A stretch of DNA of 64,000 bases from Mantis religiosa (GCA_030765055.1 CM060950.1:17156966-17220965); one strand, 5' to 3'. Counted from the stretch's first letter, positions 31,420-42,787 are shown. The notes: generated from the sequence alone by a model not told the origin. A program made the numbers and translations.

Positions 31420-32946
31420 TTACTCCTGTGACGTCCCTTGCCCGTTTGGGTGACTTTGCTTAAGTCTGCAGTTTATCGCTGTATGACCTTGTCGGTGGCA
31501 TGCAAAGCAAACAGGTCGTGCATCAGCTGTTCTACTGTTTGTTTGCCAGCTGATATTTTGTTTAGCATTAGGGGGTCTCCCAGAAAAATTAGTTCCGCGT
31601 TTTTTGTAAAAACCACGTGTAAAGTGATTGCCAAAGTTAGTGCCGCGAACGTGTCCACGAGGTGATGTACTATGTCTGTCATTGTGTGAAAATTTAAGTC
31701 TTTGTATTTGTTTTTGCAATGTTTGTACGGCTTCAGTCAACGTGTCAATGGGGTCTGATGCATTGGCATCGTTAATGGCTGAAACAGGTCTCGATGTTGG
31801 TCTCTGCATTAAGTCTACACGTTGTCCTGCCAGATATCTAGCTGTTTCTATCCTACGGACAAATGTGATTAGGTCGTTTACAGTCTGTGGGTTTACAGGG
31901 AGCACTTGCTCCAGTAAGGATGGTTTAAGCCTGCGGGTAACATGACATAAGCGTTCTCTCTCTGTCATATTGGGGTTCACTTGATCACATAGGGCTAGAA
32001 CATCATAGATATATTGTTCTGTAGGCTCGGCCAAATCTTGCATTCTTTGCCTAAGCCGACATTCTACCACATCTTCGTATGCTGCTGGCACAAACGCTTG
32101 TTGTAAGGCGGATTTTAAGTCTGTCCAGGTATATTGTGTATGTCGGGGAGCAAATGTTTTAAACCAAGTGGCTGCAGCGCCACGTAAATAACATGGTAAA
32201 TATTGTGTTTTTGCGTGGTCATCCCAGCCATTAGCTGCTGCTATAGTATCAAAATTGTAGAGGTAAGCAAAAATGTCCTGTCCGAGTCTGCCTTCAAACA
32301 CGCCAGGGTCAATAAATGGCCGTGCGTATGGCATTTCGACAGATAATGCAGGTTTAATGTTTATGTCCTTGCTAGTTATAGAACTGTTCTGAGGAACTGA
32401 AGCGTTCATGATTTGATCATTAAATATCGACTTAGAGAATGCTTCTGAGGGGGTTGGATGAGTTTGTATGTCCGGGGAAGTTTCTGTTAAATCTCCTACA
32501 CTTAAACTTCTTCGTTTGTCTGGGATGTATGAAACAGGTGATAATTTATGAACTCGGCGGGAGGTTCTAACTGTCACTTTGTGCATAGATCTCCAAGGTT
32601 CTAGAACATCAGGGGGAAAATATTTAATGTCGTCAGAGGTAAGGCTATGAGTTGAAACTAACTTATTAAAAGAGAATTGCTGGTCCGGTGTGAGTTTACA
32701 AATTTGCTGAGTTGTGGTTCTATTATTTGTGACCTGGGACGTTAAGTCAATATAGGGGTAATTAGCCAATAACTTAGGAGTGCTTACAAAAGTCAATGAA
32801 ATCAGTCCACAGCACAAAACATCAAATACACAGAACACATATGCCAATATAAAACATCCAATCATTACAACAACACAAGAAAATGCAAAAGCAATAAACC
32901 TGAAAAAACTATGCATTAATAATCTGTATTCATAGCACAAAAACAT
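31420..32946 (-). CDS. Gypsy Gag
   Basis: Up to 508 codons. The first residues are hydrophobic and may be 5' leader rather than true Gag start; a later Met may be used. A retrotransposon Gag fold is recognisable at about residues 230-350 (AAANGWDDHAKTQYLPCYLR, GAAATWFKTF, LRQRMQDLAEPTEQYIYDV). A single CCHC zinc knuckle CFACHRQGHTAINC lies near the C-terminus after a basic, Arg/Gly-rich stretch. It forms the particle and binds RNA. Protease follows with a 6-nt gap. Confidence 0.88.
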   Translation of the reverse strand: MFLCYEYRLLMHSFFRFIAFAFSCVVVMIGCFILAYVFCVFDVLCCGLISLTFVSTPKLLANYPYIDLTSQVTNNRTTTQQICKLTPDQQFSFNKLVSTHSLTSDDIKYFPPDVLEPWRSMHKVTVRTSRRVHKLSPVSYIPDKRRSLSVGDLTETSPDIQTHPTPSEAFSKSIFNDQIMNASVPQNSSITSKDINIKPALSVEMPYARPFIDPGVFEGRLGQDIFAYLYNFDTIAAANGWDDHAKTQYLPCYLRGAAATWFKTFAPRHTQYTWTDLKSALQQAFVPAAYEDVVECRLRQRMQDLAEPTEQYIYDVLALCDQVNPNMTERERLCHVTRRLKPSLLEQVLPVNPQTVNDLITFVRRIETARYLAGQRVDLMQRPTSRPVSAINDANASDPIDTLTEAVQTLQKQIQRLKFSHNDRHSTSPRGHVRGTNFGNHFTRGFYKKRGTNFSGRPPNAKQNISWQTNSRTADARPVCFACHRQGHTAINCRLKQSHPNGQGTSQE

Positions 32947-33427
32947 TGCATCATTATCATAATTTCAACCTGAAATCAATGAACAAACAGAACTAAATTT
33001 CTAATCTTTGAGTTTGCAAAGAAAGAAAAAAAAAGTTATTCAAGTTAGAAAACGTAAAAATAGTGTTTGACATTATTTATTATGTCTGCTATTGGAAAAT
33101 CTATATGTGACAAAATTATAATTACAAAAATTATTTGTGAATTACAATACTTTACTTATGATAAAACTGATTTCACACTTGTAAAATAATCTAAAATCCG
33201 TTAGGGTGGGTTGGGAGGGTAGTTAAGATACTATTATGATTAAACTTGAAAATAATATATTTAATAAAAGTAGCAATAAAATTTAAGCAAACTTAAGAGA
33301 ATTTGAGGTATGAAAATCGTTATTTAACTGTTGCAAAATGGAACACTCTGCCATACAATTACATGAAGATAGGCGGGTTTGGAGGTACAAGGATCGAAAC
33401 CATATTTCTGACCATAAGGGTGGTAGA

Positions 33428-33445
33428 AACCGGCAGCCTCCGCCA
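33428..33445 (-). promoter_or_regulatory. Primer-binding site candidate
   Basis: Two bases inside the 5' LTR, the minus strand reads TGGCGGAGGCTGCCGGTT, beginning with the TGG that pairs with a tRNA CCA end. The tRNA was not identified; a G at the discriminator position would suit a serine tRNA, a weak hint. Confidence 0.6.
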
Positions 33446-33447
33446 CA

Positions 33448-34126
33448 TGTTGCATACCAGGGTTGTAAGGGGGGATGAAAGACTTACAAACCTAATCTAC
33501 AACTGGGGGTGTAGCTATTGGGATGGTAGGTTGAATAAAGCATCAAAATCAACTTAAACTGACTAACTCTATTTTAAGAAATCTAGTAATTATATAGAGT
33601 ATCCCCTGAGTCTAGAAGAGACCAGGGGTGCTTTGGTAACATAATAATTTAATATAATCTTACCGTTGGTGATGTGTTAGGCATATAGCTGGGCTTGTCC
33701 AAGGATGTATAAGCTGCTGAGTCCGGCGGGGGTTATGGTATTCGTAGACACACTGTCAGATAAATATTTCTGTTACCTCTCACAGGGACCGACATGAAGT
33801 CTCCTCTGACATCCCTGCGACGTTTCACACTGAGGGTTAACTCTACTAGGCTTAAATAGCGGTTCTACAAAAAGTCAATTCAGCGATTCCCACTAACTAT
33901 TAATTTTGCATCATGCCGCTTGCATCATAGCGAGAGTGTTTAAGCCTGTATTGACCTATTATTTCTTCTGGTCAGCAGAATCAGTCTGGGTCACATGTGG
34001 ATAATTTCCTTATGCCAACAGACTGCCAGTCAGCGGAATTTACGTTTGACATACATTTCTGTTAGAATCAATACATGTTACAGAATACCGAAATTTCCAA
34101 ATCTAGCTCAGCTTATACACGTAACA
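33448..34126 (-). repeat. Gypsy 5' LTR
   Basis: 679 bp, TGTTGC...GTAACA. It differs from the 3' LTR by an A/G near 33683 and at 34124 as far as I can read. Minus-strand promoter and polyadenylation elements would lie here. Confidence 0.92.
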
Positions 34127-34148
34127 ATATGCTGTATAATAAATGAAT

Positions 34149-34151
<3 letters not shown>

Positions 34152-34208
<57 letters not shown>

Positions 34209-34280
34209 AGAGACACGCACGCACAGAGACACGCACAGAGACACGCACACAGACAGACAGACACACATACAGAGACACAC
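34152..34280. repeat. (CA)n microsatellite
   Basis: About 26 uninterrupted CA pairs, then a CAGAGACACGCA-like decayed tail. It starts about 25 bp outside the Gypsy 5' LTR. Confidence 0.92.
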
Positions 34281-34577
34281 AAAATCACTTAATGAATTCT
34301 GATCTTATGCTGCAGTTCAAGTGCATACACTAAATGTGCAGTAATCTCTTTTAATGTTACAATGTCCATTCCTGCAGTGTTTAATCCTTGGCAAGAAACA
34401 AACAGCTTATATGAGAACTGTGAATCATGGACCTCAACCTACCATTTTAAAGCAACATTACTATCAAATTGTTAATTAAGCATAATACACCTGAACTGAC
34501 AAGAGTCATGATATATATAGCTCAGTAAGAAGTTTAATTCACACTAAACACAAACTGATGTCATTCCACTCCATTAA

Positions 34578-36015
34578 CCCTTTCACCGATATGGACGTCA
34601 TATGATGTCCATGTTAAAATGCCCCAAACCGATATGGACGTGTATAGACGTCCTGCGCATACATGCATTTAATGCTCATTTAATGCCAATTATTTTAATC
34701 TTCCTATTTTACAATAAATTTAAATTAGTTCTATAAGGGATGTAAACGTACCCTTAAAGGTTTCTTTTTGAATTGTACACCTCCAAACCTGGATAAACAC
34801 CCAAGGGCACATCTGCAGATTCATACCAAATAATATTGGTTTCCTTGCAAACTTCTTTTTCGCAACACACTACACATTTTCGAAATGGCTATTTCTATTT
34901 TGGCTGTGGGTGGTATGCTTTTAGGAAAGTGTTTTCTCTCAAGTATGAGGGGTGATGTCGTGGTGAATTTCTTACCCCCCAGTATAAAGAGGCGTCTGAG
35001 TAATATAGTACTCAATTAGGTTACAAGCTCTTTATACGTGCAAGTACAGGTAGATGAATGTCTTGCATGAATTTACAGCTCTGAAAATTACTAAACAATT
35101 GTGCATGGTTACATCCAGTGGTATAAAAATACTTTTTACCATTTAACTGTTTTTCGTAAAGAGGGATAGCTAGTAATAGCTGATCCCATCACCCATATTT
35201 GACCTGCCATTTCCCCCAAACAATGGAGTAGCTAACATACCATCTGTAGACCAGTACATGTCACTGCTACCTATATCCTAAACATCTCCTTCATAATCGC
35301 ACAACAAATCTTCCAGATTTTCTACAGTAATATCAGAAGCCTGTACACATCATATGCAAGCTAATTTATTTGCTACATTACCGGGATAGGCCATGGTTAA
35401 CATTGAAATTTAACAATTTCAAATGTGCCATTCATTTAGCTCTTGATAGCGATAAGAAATCACTCTGAATACAGAGAGAGTATAAATAACTAAAATACTG
35501 AACAAAAACAGCTACATAAGGCTACCAGAAACTTTGTAATAACAGATCTGTAATAACAGATGCTGACAGAGAGTTTTCTTTCCAGTGTGTGTGTAACGCA
35601 ACATACACTCGTATGATTATCACTTGGTATAGCATAAACTGAAAGCTAAAACCTTGAACCGGAGAAGTCGCTTGCGTAGCTATACATACATTCGTTCATA
35701 TACACACAAAACAAAATGATTCAAATATTAGGCGCGCTCTGTGCAAAGAATGGCTTTTGCTACAGTAAAACAAAGTAGTGAAATTTCAATGATTTATTAA
35801 TGTAGTCTCTACTTTATTGTTACTGTAGATGTATACTGCCTTTAATGGGTTTTAAACCAGTTTTTGTTTCGTTTAAATAACTTAATAAATATGGAAGATA
35901 TGGAATTGTATTTATGATGCATTTTTACATCATTTAACAATTTAAATGTCTTGTTCTGTTTATTGGATGTCTGTTTCCGGCCCCTGAAGGGTTTAAATGG
36001 CCATCGGTGAAGCGG
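34578..36015 (-). mobile_element. piggyBac-like transposon relic
   Basis: TTAA at 34574-34577 and 36016-36019, with terminal repeats CCCTTTCACCGAT and (inverted) CCGCTTCACCGAT. On the minus strand at about 34820-35010 a decayed frame reads HFPKSIPPTAKIEIAI...CSV, the start of the Cys-rich C-terminal domain of piggyBac transposases. Upstream bits (LDVTMHNCLVIFRAVN) fit the preceding region. The catalytic DDD region appears deleted. Not active. Confidence 0.75.
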
Positions 36016-36019
36016 TTAA

Positions 36020-36775
36020 TTTGCAAGCTCCACTCTAAAGTCAATTCTTATTTTTATTCACATCATCTGTTTCTTGCTGTACCATACACAATGATGCAAT
36101 TTGGAGTCACAGCCAATAAATAAGCTGAGGTTTCCTCTCTTGCAGTTTCTCTGGACCCCTGAGAAGGAGAAACTTGTTCAGGGTCATGAGGGAAATAAGC
36201 AGATCAGACTACTACTTATTGCGCTAGTCCGTCCTTGTATCTTACCAGACTCACTGTCAGATCTCTCATAAGCAAGTCTGGCAATGCCGAGTTATTTCTG
36301 TGTCTTGTCACAAGACACACTGTGGGTGTTTCATTAGCTGAAGCACTGTAAACAGAATAGCCCTTAATTTGAAACATAACATTTTGGCATTAAAAGTGTT
36401 AATGGGGAACCAAGAAAAAGGGAATAGAGGGATAGAAACATTTTAGTGAAGGTTAAATAAAAATAGATCAAGAAACTGAGGAACAAAGTATCACAAAGAG
36501 ATAAGGAGCAGGTGGGAGAGAGGCAAATTTAGAAGAATAAGAGAATGCAAGAGCTTCATAACAATGCAAAAGGCCAGGGTGCCAAGCATGCTGGGGCGCA
36601 GTAGGAACACATGAGACAAATTTGTACATAGTACATGATAGAATTAAGACATATGTATATAATTGAAATACTTGTAACTATTTGGTACTAATAAAAAAAT
36701 ATATATATATATATATCTTTACAATTATTCCTTTGGGAAATGGTTTCAATTACATCTTTTCTTTCAATTTCATAG
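36020..36775. other. Intron sequence before exon
   Basis: Contains an A-rich stretch ending in an (AT)n run near 36697-36716, possibly an old retroelement tail. It ends with the acceptor TTTCAATTTCATAG. No gene. Confidence 0.4.
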
Positions 36776-37074
36776 AGAGTGACAGAATGCATGCCAGAGT
36801 AACAGAAAGACAGGTAGTGGACATAGAAGAACTAGCATCTGGCAGGGCTCGTCTTTACCATGGAGTGCAGTCTGATAATGAAGACGAAACAAGAGGCCCA
36901 GGAGATTTATGTCCTCAAAGATTTGGTTGTCCTTCATCAAGAAGGGATATGTGTCACAATGCAGTAAGGCAGTATCATATAGAGGAAGAAACTGAGGCTC
37001 AGGAGGTAGAAGAGGACCAACAAACATTACGACATGAAGTTCTTCTCTTGTTGTTAATTACTTCTATGTTCATT
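36776..37074 (+). CDS. GPR155: GPR155-like protein, acidic cytosolic exon
   Basis: 299 nt with acceptor TTTCATAG and donor TCATT|GTAAGT. It takes 2 nt for the previous codon and ends on a codon boundary. It begins SDRMHARVTERQVVDIEELA, continues through a polar loop (SDNEDETRGPG) with several Cys, then an acidic stretch IEEETEAQEVEEDQQ and a hydrophobic start of a helix EVLLLLLITSMFI that continues in the next exon. Confidence 0.8.
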
Positions 37075-37238
37075 GTAAGTCATAAACAGGTTTCCTTAAA
37101 CATTTTGTGAGCTATTTTATGCATATACAATTAAATGATCATATATGGTATATGTGAGTGGTCCATCAAATATATCAGCTGTCCCACAAATATTCTGTGT
37201 ATGTGCTAGAAGAATGCATGAATGGTTGAAGCAATCTA

Positions 37239-37574
37239 TCATAAAAACTATTTGTAGTCGGTTTATTGACACTCGTCACTTTTTTTATATTATCAAGGGA
37301 CTAGTTTCAAAGGCCATTGCCTCCATTTTCAACCTCTCTCCAACTAGCATCTCTTGTTATCTGCTCTCCTCTCTCTGATGGTGGAACTATGAGAGTAGAG
37401 CAGACGACAACAGATGCTAGTTGGAGAGAGGTTGAAAATGGAGGCAATGGCCTTTGAAACTAGTCCCTCGATAATATTAAAAAAGTAAGTGACGAGTGTC
37501 AGTAAACTGACTACAAATAGCTTTTACGATTAATTTTGACATCACTGTTACTAAATTCCTCCGAACACACATAA
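37239..37574. mobile_element. PLE family F1 3'-end hairpin
   Basis: Inverted arms of about 140 bp meet at about 37378-37395. CAATCTA at 37232-37238 and 37575-37581 may be a 7-bp duplication. The right arm has stem I GAGG/CCTC, core TTGAAAA, stem II and GAAACTAGTC. Compared with other F1 copies, stem I has changed on both sides (GAGA/TCTC there). No coding sequence beyond the PLE C-terminal few codons. Confidence 0.75.
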
Positions 37575-37949
37575 CAATCTAAGTATGTTTATAGTTGGGG
37601 GGAAATTACTTTGTGATTGACACATGGTCCTCTGAGTCAGCCAGTGGACTGTGTGGTATCTCTTGAACCAATAACTTATGAGGACAGTAACTTAATAACC
37701 AACAACTTATGAAGACAAACTTCCAAGTCAGCCATGATTAGATATGTAGATGACGATCTTCCAGCAGGGAGATGCATTAATCACAATCATTTCTGTCCGA
37801 GTATAATAATGCTCTTAAAAATTAGTAATTGCCAGGTAATGAAAGAGTTTTCCAGCTAAAATAAAGTGCTATCAGTGTAATGTTATAATATTTAAATTGC
37901 ATTCTTAAACTCAGTGAAGAATATACATTTATTATATAATAATAATGTG
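37575..37949. other. Intron sequence, nothing recognised
   Basis: No gene or repeat boundary seen. Confidence 0.35.
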
Positions 37950-38108
<159 letters not shown>

Positions 38109-38234
38109 TTATTAAATGCTAAGGTATTACATTATTAAACTCCTAACCGGTAATTGACCCAGGTCATTATTTGGTGAACAGTCCATTATTGATTACAAAC
38201 ATGTTATACTCTTAAATTAAATTTACAACAATTT

Positions 38235-38325
38235 ACAACAGTAATTGTTGTTTAGTGTCATTAATCGACTCCCTTTAAATTTAATTGATTATAACAACAC
38301 TGTTTTCAACACTTCCAAGAAAGGA
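38235..38325 (+). repeat. PLE family F3 3'-terminal fragment
   Basis: Matches the outer end of the F3 palindrome (TTTAGTGTCATTAATCGACT, then CACTGTTTTCAACACTTCCA) found at 7760-7840 in reverse. Isolated piece without coding. Confidence 0.65.
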
Positions 38326-38947
38326 TATGTTATACTTTATCTCACGCTAGTTTAATCCTGCTGTAAACAACAAGACGGAGCTGACTTAACTCGCCATGTG
38401 TTAGACGCTACATGCAGACACATAAGTTTTGCAACACTAGCAGTATATATAGCGGAAATTAATTGTTCTTTCACACTAGCCGTGTGTAGGACGCACTATG
38501 AAAGGGTAGAGCCAGAATGAAAAATTCAATGCCATAGCCGGGATTTGAACCACGGATCTTCTGGTTTCTGTCCAGCCGCTCTAACCATTTGAGCTACTAT
38601 GGCCAACGTGCCAACATGACATTAAATTCTCCATCTGACTCGAGTGGTTAGAGCGGCTGGACAGAAACCAGAAGATCCGTGGTTCAAATCCCGGCTATGG
38701 CATTGAATTTTTCATTCTGGCTCTACTCTTTCATAGTGCATCCTACACACGGCTAGTGTGAAAGAACAATTAATTTCCATTAATTGTACCTAATAGTGGT
38801 CCGAACTATAAAGCCCGGGCCTTAAAGTACTTACAGCATAGTAAGTCGCCATTAAGGTAGTTGTCTCATGTATTTATGAGAACTCCTAGTGGTTTACCGG
38901 GAGAAACACGAGTCAGATGGAGAATTTAATTTCATGTTGGCACATTG

Positions 38948-39020
38948 GCCATAGTAGCTCAAATGGTTAGAGCGGCTGGATGGAAACCAGAAGATCCGTG
39001 GTTCAAATCCTGGCTATGGC
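38948..39020 (+). repeat. tRNA-like cloverleaf, second copy
   Basis: 73 nt. Acceptor GCCATAG/CTATGGC, D stem GCTC with GAGC after an AAATGGTTA loop, anticodon stem CTGG/CCAG, B box GGTTCAAATCC. The acceptor pair at position 6 is A-U here but G-C in the 5084 copy. A further copy is at 39267-39339 (one G-U pair). Confidence 0.7.
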
Positions 39021-39266
39021 ATTGAATTTTTCATTCTGGCTCTACCCTTTCATAGTGCGTCCTACACACGGCTAGTGTGAAAGAACAATTAATTTCCATT
39101 AATTGTACCTAATAGTGGTCCGAACTATAAAGCCCGGGCCTTAAAGTACTTACAGCATAGTAAGTCGCCATTAAGGTAGTTGTCTCATGTATTTATGAGA
39201 ACTCCTAGTGGTTTACCGGGAGAAACACGAGTCAGATGGAGAATTTAATTTCATGTTGGCACATTG

Positions 39267-39339
39267 GCCATAGTAGCTCAAATGGTTAGAGCGGCTGGAC
39301 GGAAACCAGAAGATCCGTGGTTCAAATCCTGGTTATGGC
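39267..39339 (+). repeat. tRNA-like cloverleaf, third copy
   Basis: 73 nt, nearly identical to the 38948 copy; the anticodon loop reads ACGGAAA and the 3' acceptor strand is TTATGGC. Boxes A and B are intact. Confidence 0.7.
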
Positions 39340-39429
39340 ATTGAATTTTTCATTCTGGCTCTACCCTGTCAGGATATATAGCAGCGTTAACTTCTAGACA
39401 ATAAATAAAAAGAGTTGGGTTTAAATCTA

Positions 39430-39790
39430 TGAGTTGGTTCATTTCTGAAAAAATAATCATGAACTTTACTGCGTATAACACTTTTTGTAAAATTGTCGTA
39501 TTTCTCCATGACAATGTTTGCATTTACACGATTTTTCTGGTGTTCTTAGAGTTCCGGATGCTTGCTGTTTCATTCGAACACTTACTTGCGGAAACAGCAA
39601 GAAAATCACCAGTTTCTTTCTCAATGTTTTTTATAGACGATTCCAGGTTTCTTTCTTTAAGCACTGTGAAACATTGCACAATCATTTGCCTCTCGCCACT
39701 TTTTAAAGGTTTGCCTCGATTGTGTTTAATTTCGGCTGAAGCACCGGCCTGCTCCATGATGAAAAGCTTACTGATTTTAAATTGCATATA
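39430..39790 (-). pseudogene. DNA transposon N-terminal fragment (helix-turn-helix type)
   Basis: Minus-strand frame reads HNRGKPLKSGERQMIVQCF then ASKCSNETASIRNSKNTRK, a pattern seen at the N-terminus of IS630/Tc1-mariner-type transposases (RGKPLKSGER...I). No catalytic domain and no terminal repeats were found. Confidence 0.45.
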
Positions 39791-40530
39791 CATAAGTGTT
39801 CTTGGGCTTATAAGGTATGCGAGATGTACAGGAAATACAGTATTAATTTTTAGATGAGTCGTATTTATTACACATCTGCTACAGTGTTAAATATCAGAAG
39901 CAGCTTCACACTATAAACAGTAACATCTTAATCAACATTCAACTTTATACAGACCTTGTTGCGAGAGAGTTGCATGGTATAGTAATGCAAAAGTATTATA
40001 TAATAGCAGTGTCCTTTAGTAGCTGTTAAATAAAATGAGGTTATAATAATTAATAAGTTAACATAATAAGTTAATAAGTATAATATCAACTCTCTTGTGT
40101 CTAATCTGTATATAGTATACACAACACATCTATGTGGTATGTGAAGCAGAAAGATAAAATGTGGGGCTATTACCTTTATAAGAATCCAAACATTTGCGTA
40201 CTTTTCTCTCTCCGAAGTTAGCTCGCACAGAGCAGTGATCAGAAAATTACTTACAGTACTGTACTTAAAAGGAGGAGTTTATCGTACGCATGCAAATAAA
40301 AGAAAACTCCCATTAACTTCGCTGAGCCAATCAACAGCTTAACCGTTCCCAATATCTCTGTCTCTGTCTCTTTTACCACCCAGATGTTTACAGCAGGATT
40401 AAATTAGGTTCATAGATTATACAAAAGATGCTAGCACTGCCATTATAGTACTACTTCTACCTCTACTACTATTGCTCTTATTTATTAAATTCTTAGAATA
40501 TGCTTACACACTACTGTTCATTTTCTTATT
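39791..40530. other. Intron sequence, nothing certain
   Basis: Only a short piece near 39850-39880 (GATGAGTCGTATTTATTACA) recurs elsewhere, at about 51590 and inverted at about 48510, marking a repeat end. Confidence 0.4.
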
Positions 40531-41038
40531 TTTATGGTTCATTACCATTTATTTTTTACTTTTTCTAAGAACTGTTCTACATTCTTGCAATTTTTATCTA
40601 TACTTTTTCATACATCAGTTCTCCTCTTGATTTTTATCCATATGTGTTGTTTCCACCAAATCTCAGTTCCCTTGCATTCAGAAACTATATGTTCCATGAC
40701 CTCCTTTTCCCTGCATAATGGGTACTAACCTTTTAAGAACCCATTTCGCTGTCCTTTCCGCACTCCTCCTATCAGCCACGCTATCCCCTTCCTTTCTTGT
40801 AGAATTATCTATATACTGTTCCCTTTCCCAATCATTTTTGTTACAACATAATATACAAGAGACCTTTTCTCTGATAACTGGCTGAAAAATTGTTGAGTCT
40901 CTATATCTTTGAATCTTTTTCTAACATACTTCCAGAAACCTTTATAATTTCTTCCTCTATTTCTCCAAATATTGCCTAAGCCATTATTAGTTTCCAAATT
41001 CTTTTGTATGATGCTTATCCAACTTCGTCTTAGTAAAC
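40531..41038 (-). pseudogene. LINE 3' ORF fragment
   Basis: Minus-strand frame GFWKYVRKRFKDIETQQFFS followed by EKRSLVYYVVTKMIGKG resembles the region after the RT of several non-LTR clades (K.SL..Y...K). Downstream frames are broken. Clade not assigned. Confidence 0.45.
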
Positions 41039-41092
41039 TTGTTTCTTGATTAGTATAATTTTGAGTCGAACTAGTACACAAAGCTCCATATA

Positions 41093-41893
41093 TTGCTAGA
41101 AACACACACAGAAAATGTCATAACATCAGATGGATATAACCCAAGACAACACAAGCATGCTGTTAACAACAGTTTAACTTACAGGCTGGTTAATGTACCC
41201 TTAAACAAGATGGAATATATCAAAGAGTACAATCATATAATTCAAATTGCAGAATGGAATGGATTCAGTGCGGAATTGGTCAAAAAGAAAATTTATAAAT
41301 TCAAAAGACAACAGAGATGTAGACAAATAACTACTCTTTACCCAATCAGTAATAATACTTCATAGAGAAAAGTTACATACCATCCCAGAACTACATACCT
41401 TTTCCAAAACGTCTTCAAAGAACATAACATTACTTTGGCCTCACAGAACAAATTCAGTGTACAACACCTTTTGAAATCATATAATACAAAGGAGAAACCC
41501 ACAGACAAAAAATCAGGTGTGTACCAGATAAACTGCAAAGGCTGTGACAATTTTTACATTGGAAAAACTAAAAGGAATTTGAACATTAGGCTTAAAGAGC
41601 ATTTTAGGAACATCAAAAACAAAGAAATGGACAAATCGGCGGTAGCTTACCATTTTTGGAATGACAATCATGATATAGAACAAGAAATCCACTTACTAAA
41701 AAGTGTTCAGGGTCCAACTGTATTAACCACATTGGAAAAGATATTTATAAGGAAATATGAAAGAAAACTATTCAGGTTTGACACCAGCTTTGAAGAGAAC
41801 CCAGACTTCAAGTTCATCAAGATACAAACAGAGATGCCCCTATCACCTCCAAGGAGTTCACCAAATCAACATACAGTAGTGAACATTAGCTGA
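41093..41893 (+). pseudogene. PLE F2 C-terminal RT and GIY-YIG endonuclease
   Basis: A first frame (41093-41361) has SDGYNPRQHKHAVNNSLTYR; a frameshift and stop follow. A second (41435-41893) has SGVYQINCKGCDNFYIGKTK, RNLNIRLKEHFRNI, AYHFWNDNHDI and a Ser/Pro-rich end. The stop TGA (41891-41893) lies within the hammerhead CTGAGGA core, so the coding sequence runs into the ribozyme. Confidence 0.8.
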
Positions 41894-41930
41894 GGATGTT
41901 AGGAAGATCCTAACGAAATGCATTCTAGGT
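41885..41930 (+). ncRNA. Hammerhead ribozyme, F2
   Basis: Stem I TTAG/CTAG (86-89 with 25-28, one wobble), core CTGAGGA (41890-41896), 7-bp stem II GTTAGGA/TCCTAAC with AGA loop, GAAA, stem III from palindromic ATGCAT, cleavage predicted after 41924. All invariant core positions (C3 U4 G5 A6 G8 A9, G12 A13 A14) are present. Hammerheads are known in PLE terminal regions. Confidence 0.8.
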
Positions 41931-42204
41931 AAACACTAGCAATATATGGAGCATTGAGCACTAGTTCGACTCAAAATTATATTAATTTTGTGCTTCATTG
42001 TATGATAGTCCTTACTCATAGGAATATTGTTTCTTGATATTTTAAGCATTGCTGTAATAAATTATCATCTAAGTTCAAGATCCTCTACCAATACTTCAAG
42101 GCTCATTCCCTAACTAGTCCTTTTCGTGTCACTCTCACCATTTCACTTTGAGCAACTTCATTAGCTGTTGCCGTTGGTAGCTCCAGAACTCCTTTACAAA
42201 ATAT

Positions 42205-42787
42205 TGTGACTTTGTGGGTTCGTGAAATGAAAAGTCCAATTACACCACTCAAAAATGTTCTTTATTTCCACCGACTTACAGTTTAACACTTGCCAATTAC
42301 ACAGAATTACTTGCTGCACACAGTTACAATTCACCAGTCCGTCCGTTACAATTTCACTGTACTCGCGGTTACGTAAGCTCCGGTACACCTTCACAGTTAC
42401 ATACAGTCTTCCGTTGCACAACCCTTTCGTTCATTAACACGTCACTGACTAACTCTTACACCAAGAACTGCGACTGTCTCCTCACTCACTGACAAAACCA
42501 ACTCACTGACTGACTAAACCAAAACCAACTCAACTCACTAACTCCGTCTGTCTGTCTGTAACTCTCTTTATATAGGAATATCGCCGGTTTCTCGTGTTTA
42601 CAGGATTGTTCTAGTAACAGAAAGATCGAGAAACAGGTGTAGAGAAAACCGGCGACACAGTCATGTTTTTTCCCTGACCACAGTCTGTCACCACCACAAG
42701 ACAAACGAGGAGGAGGTGTGGCTAACCGAACCTCCCCTACCTTCCGCTGCCAGCTGCTTTACAGGGTGCTCCAGCGCCCGCGTTACA
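42205..42787 (-). mobile_element. Solo LTR
   Basis: ATAT at 42201-42204 and 42788-42791 flanks a 583-bp unit that starts TGTGAC and ends GTTACA. On the minus strand TATATAAAG (about 42572) and a downstream AAATAAAG (about 42260) look like promoter and polyadenylation signal. No partner LTR in the window. It differs from the Gypsy LTR at 19970. Confidence 0.7.

Larger units (their letters stand above)
19970..34126 (-). mobile_element. Ty3/Gypsy LTR retrotransposon, 14.2 kb, with nested PLE
   Basis: Bounded by 679-bp LTRs (19970-20648 and 33448-34126) and ATAT at 19966-19969 and 34127-34130. Orientation is minus: gag at the right, then protease, RT, RNase H and integrase leftward. A 2.0-kb PLE pair (28576-30564) sits between protease and RT. 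About 5.2 kb without coding lies between integrase and the 3' LTR. By eye the LTRs differ at only two positions (near 20202 and at 20646), so the insertion is young. It lies antisense in the host intron. Confidence 0.92.
38456..39373 (+). mobile_element. tRNA-like tandem element (319-bp units after an inverted partial copy)
   Basis: ATATATAGCGG (38445-38455) and ATATATAGCAG (39374-39384) form an imperfect 11-bp duplication. The block opens with an inverted tRNA-like copy (about 38456-38636), then a direct partial copy, then units starting at 38771 and 39090 (319 bp apart). Hairpins in each unit: ACTTAC/GTAAGT, TCTCAT/ATGAGA and CTCC/GGAG. It has the same architecture and partly the same sequence as 4255-5249, but helices differ by paired changes. 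Confidence 0.75.
41051..42026 (+). mobile_element. PLE family F2, 3' half, with inverted end
   Basis: TTGTTTCTTGAT at 41039-41050 and 42027-42038 is a 12-bp duplication. It opens with about 40 bp of inverted 3' end (TTTTGAGTCGAACTAGT) and continues as a direct copy through the post-RT block, GIY-YIG endonuclease, hammerhead and 3' end. A 5'-truncated insertion, like the other PLE copies here. Confidence 0.85.

Noticed and set aside
38771..39089. Hammerhead in the tRNA-like unit (GGAGAAAC-ACGA-GTC)
   Set aside because: The 3' half looks right, but no CUGANGA-like core precedes the stem and no stem I can pair, so I do not claim a ribozyme there.
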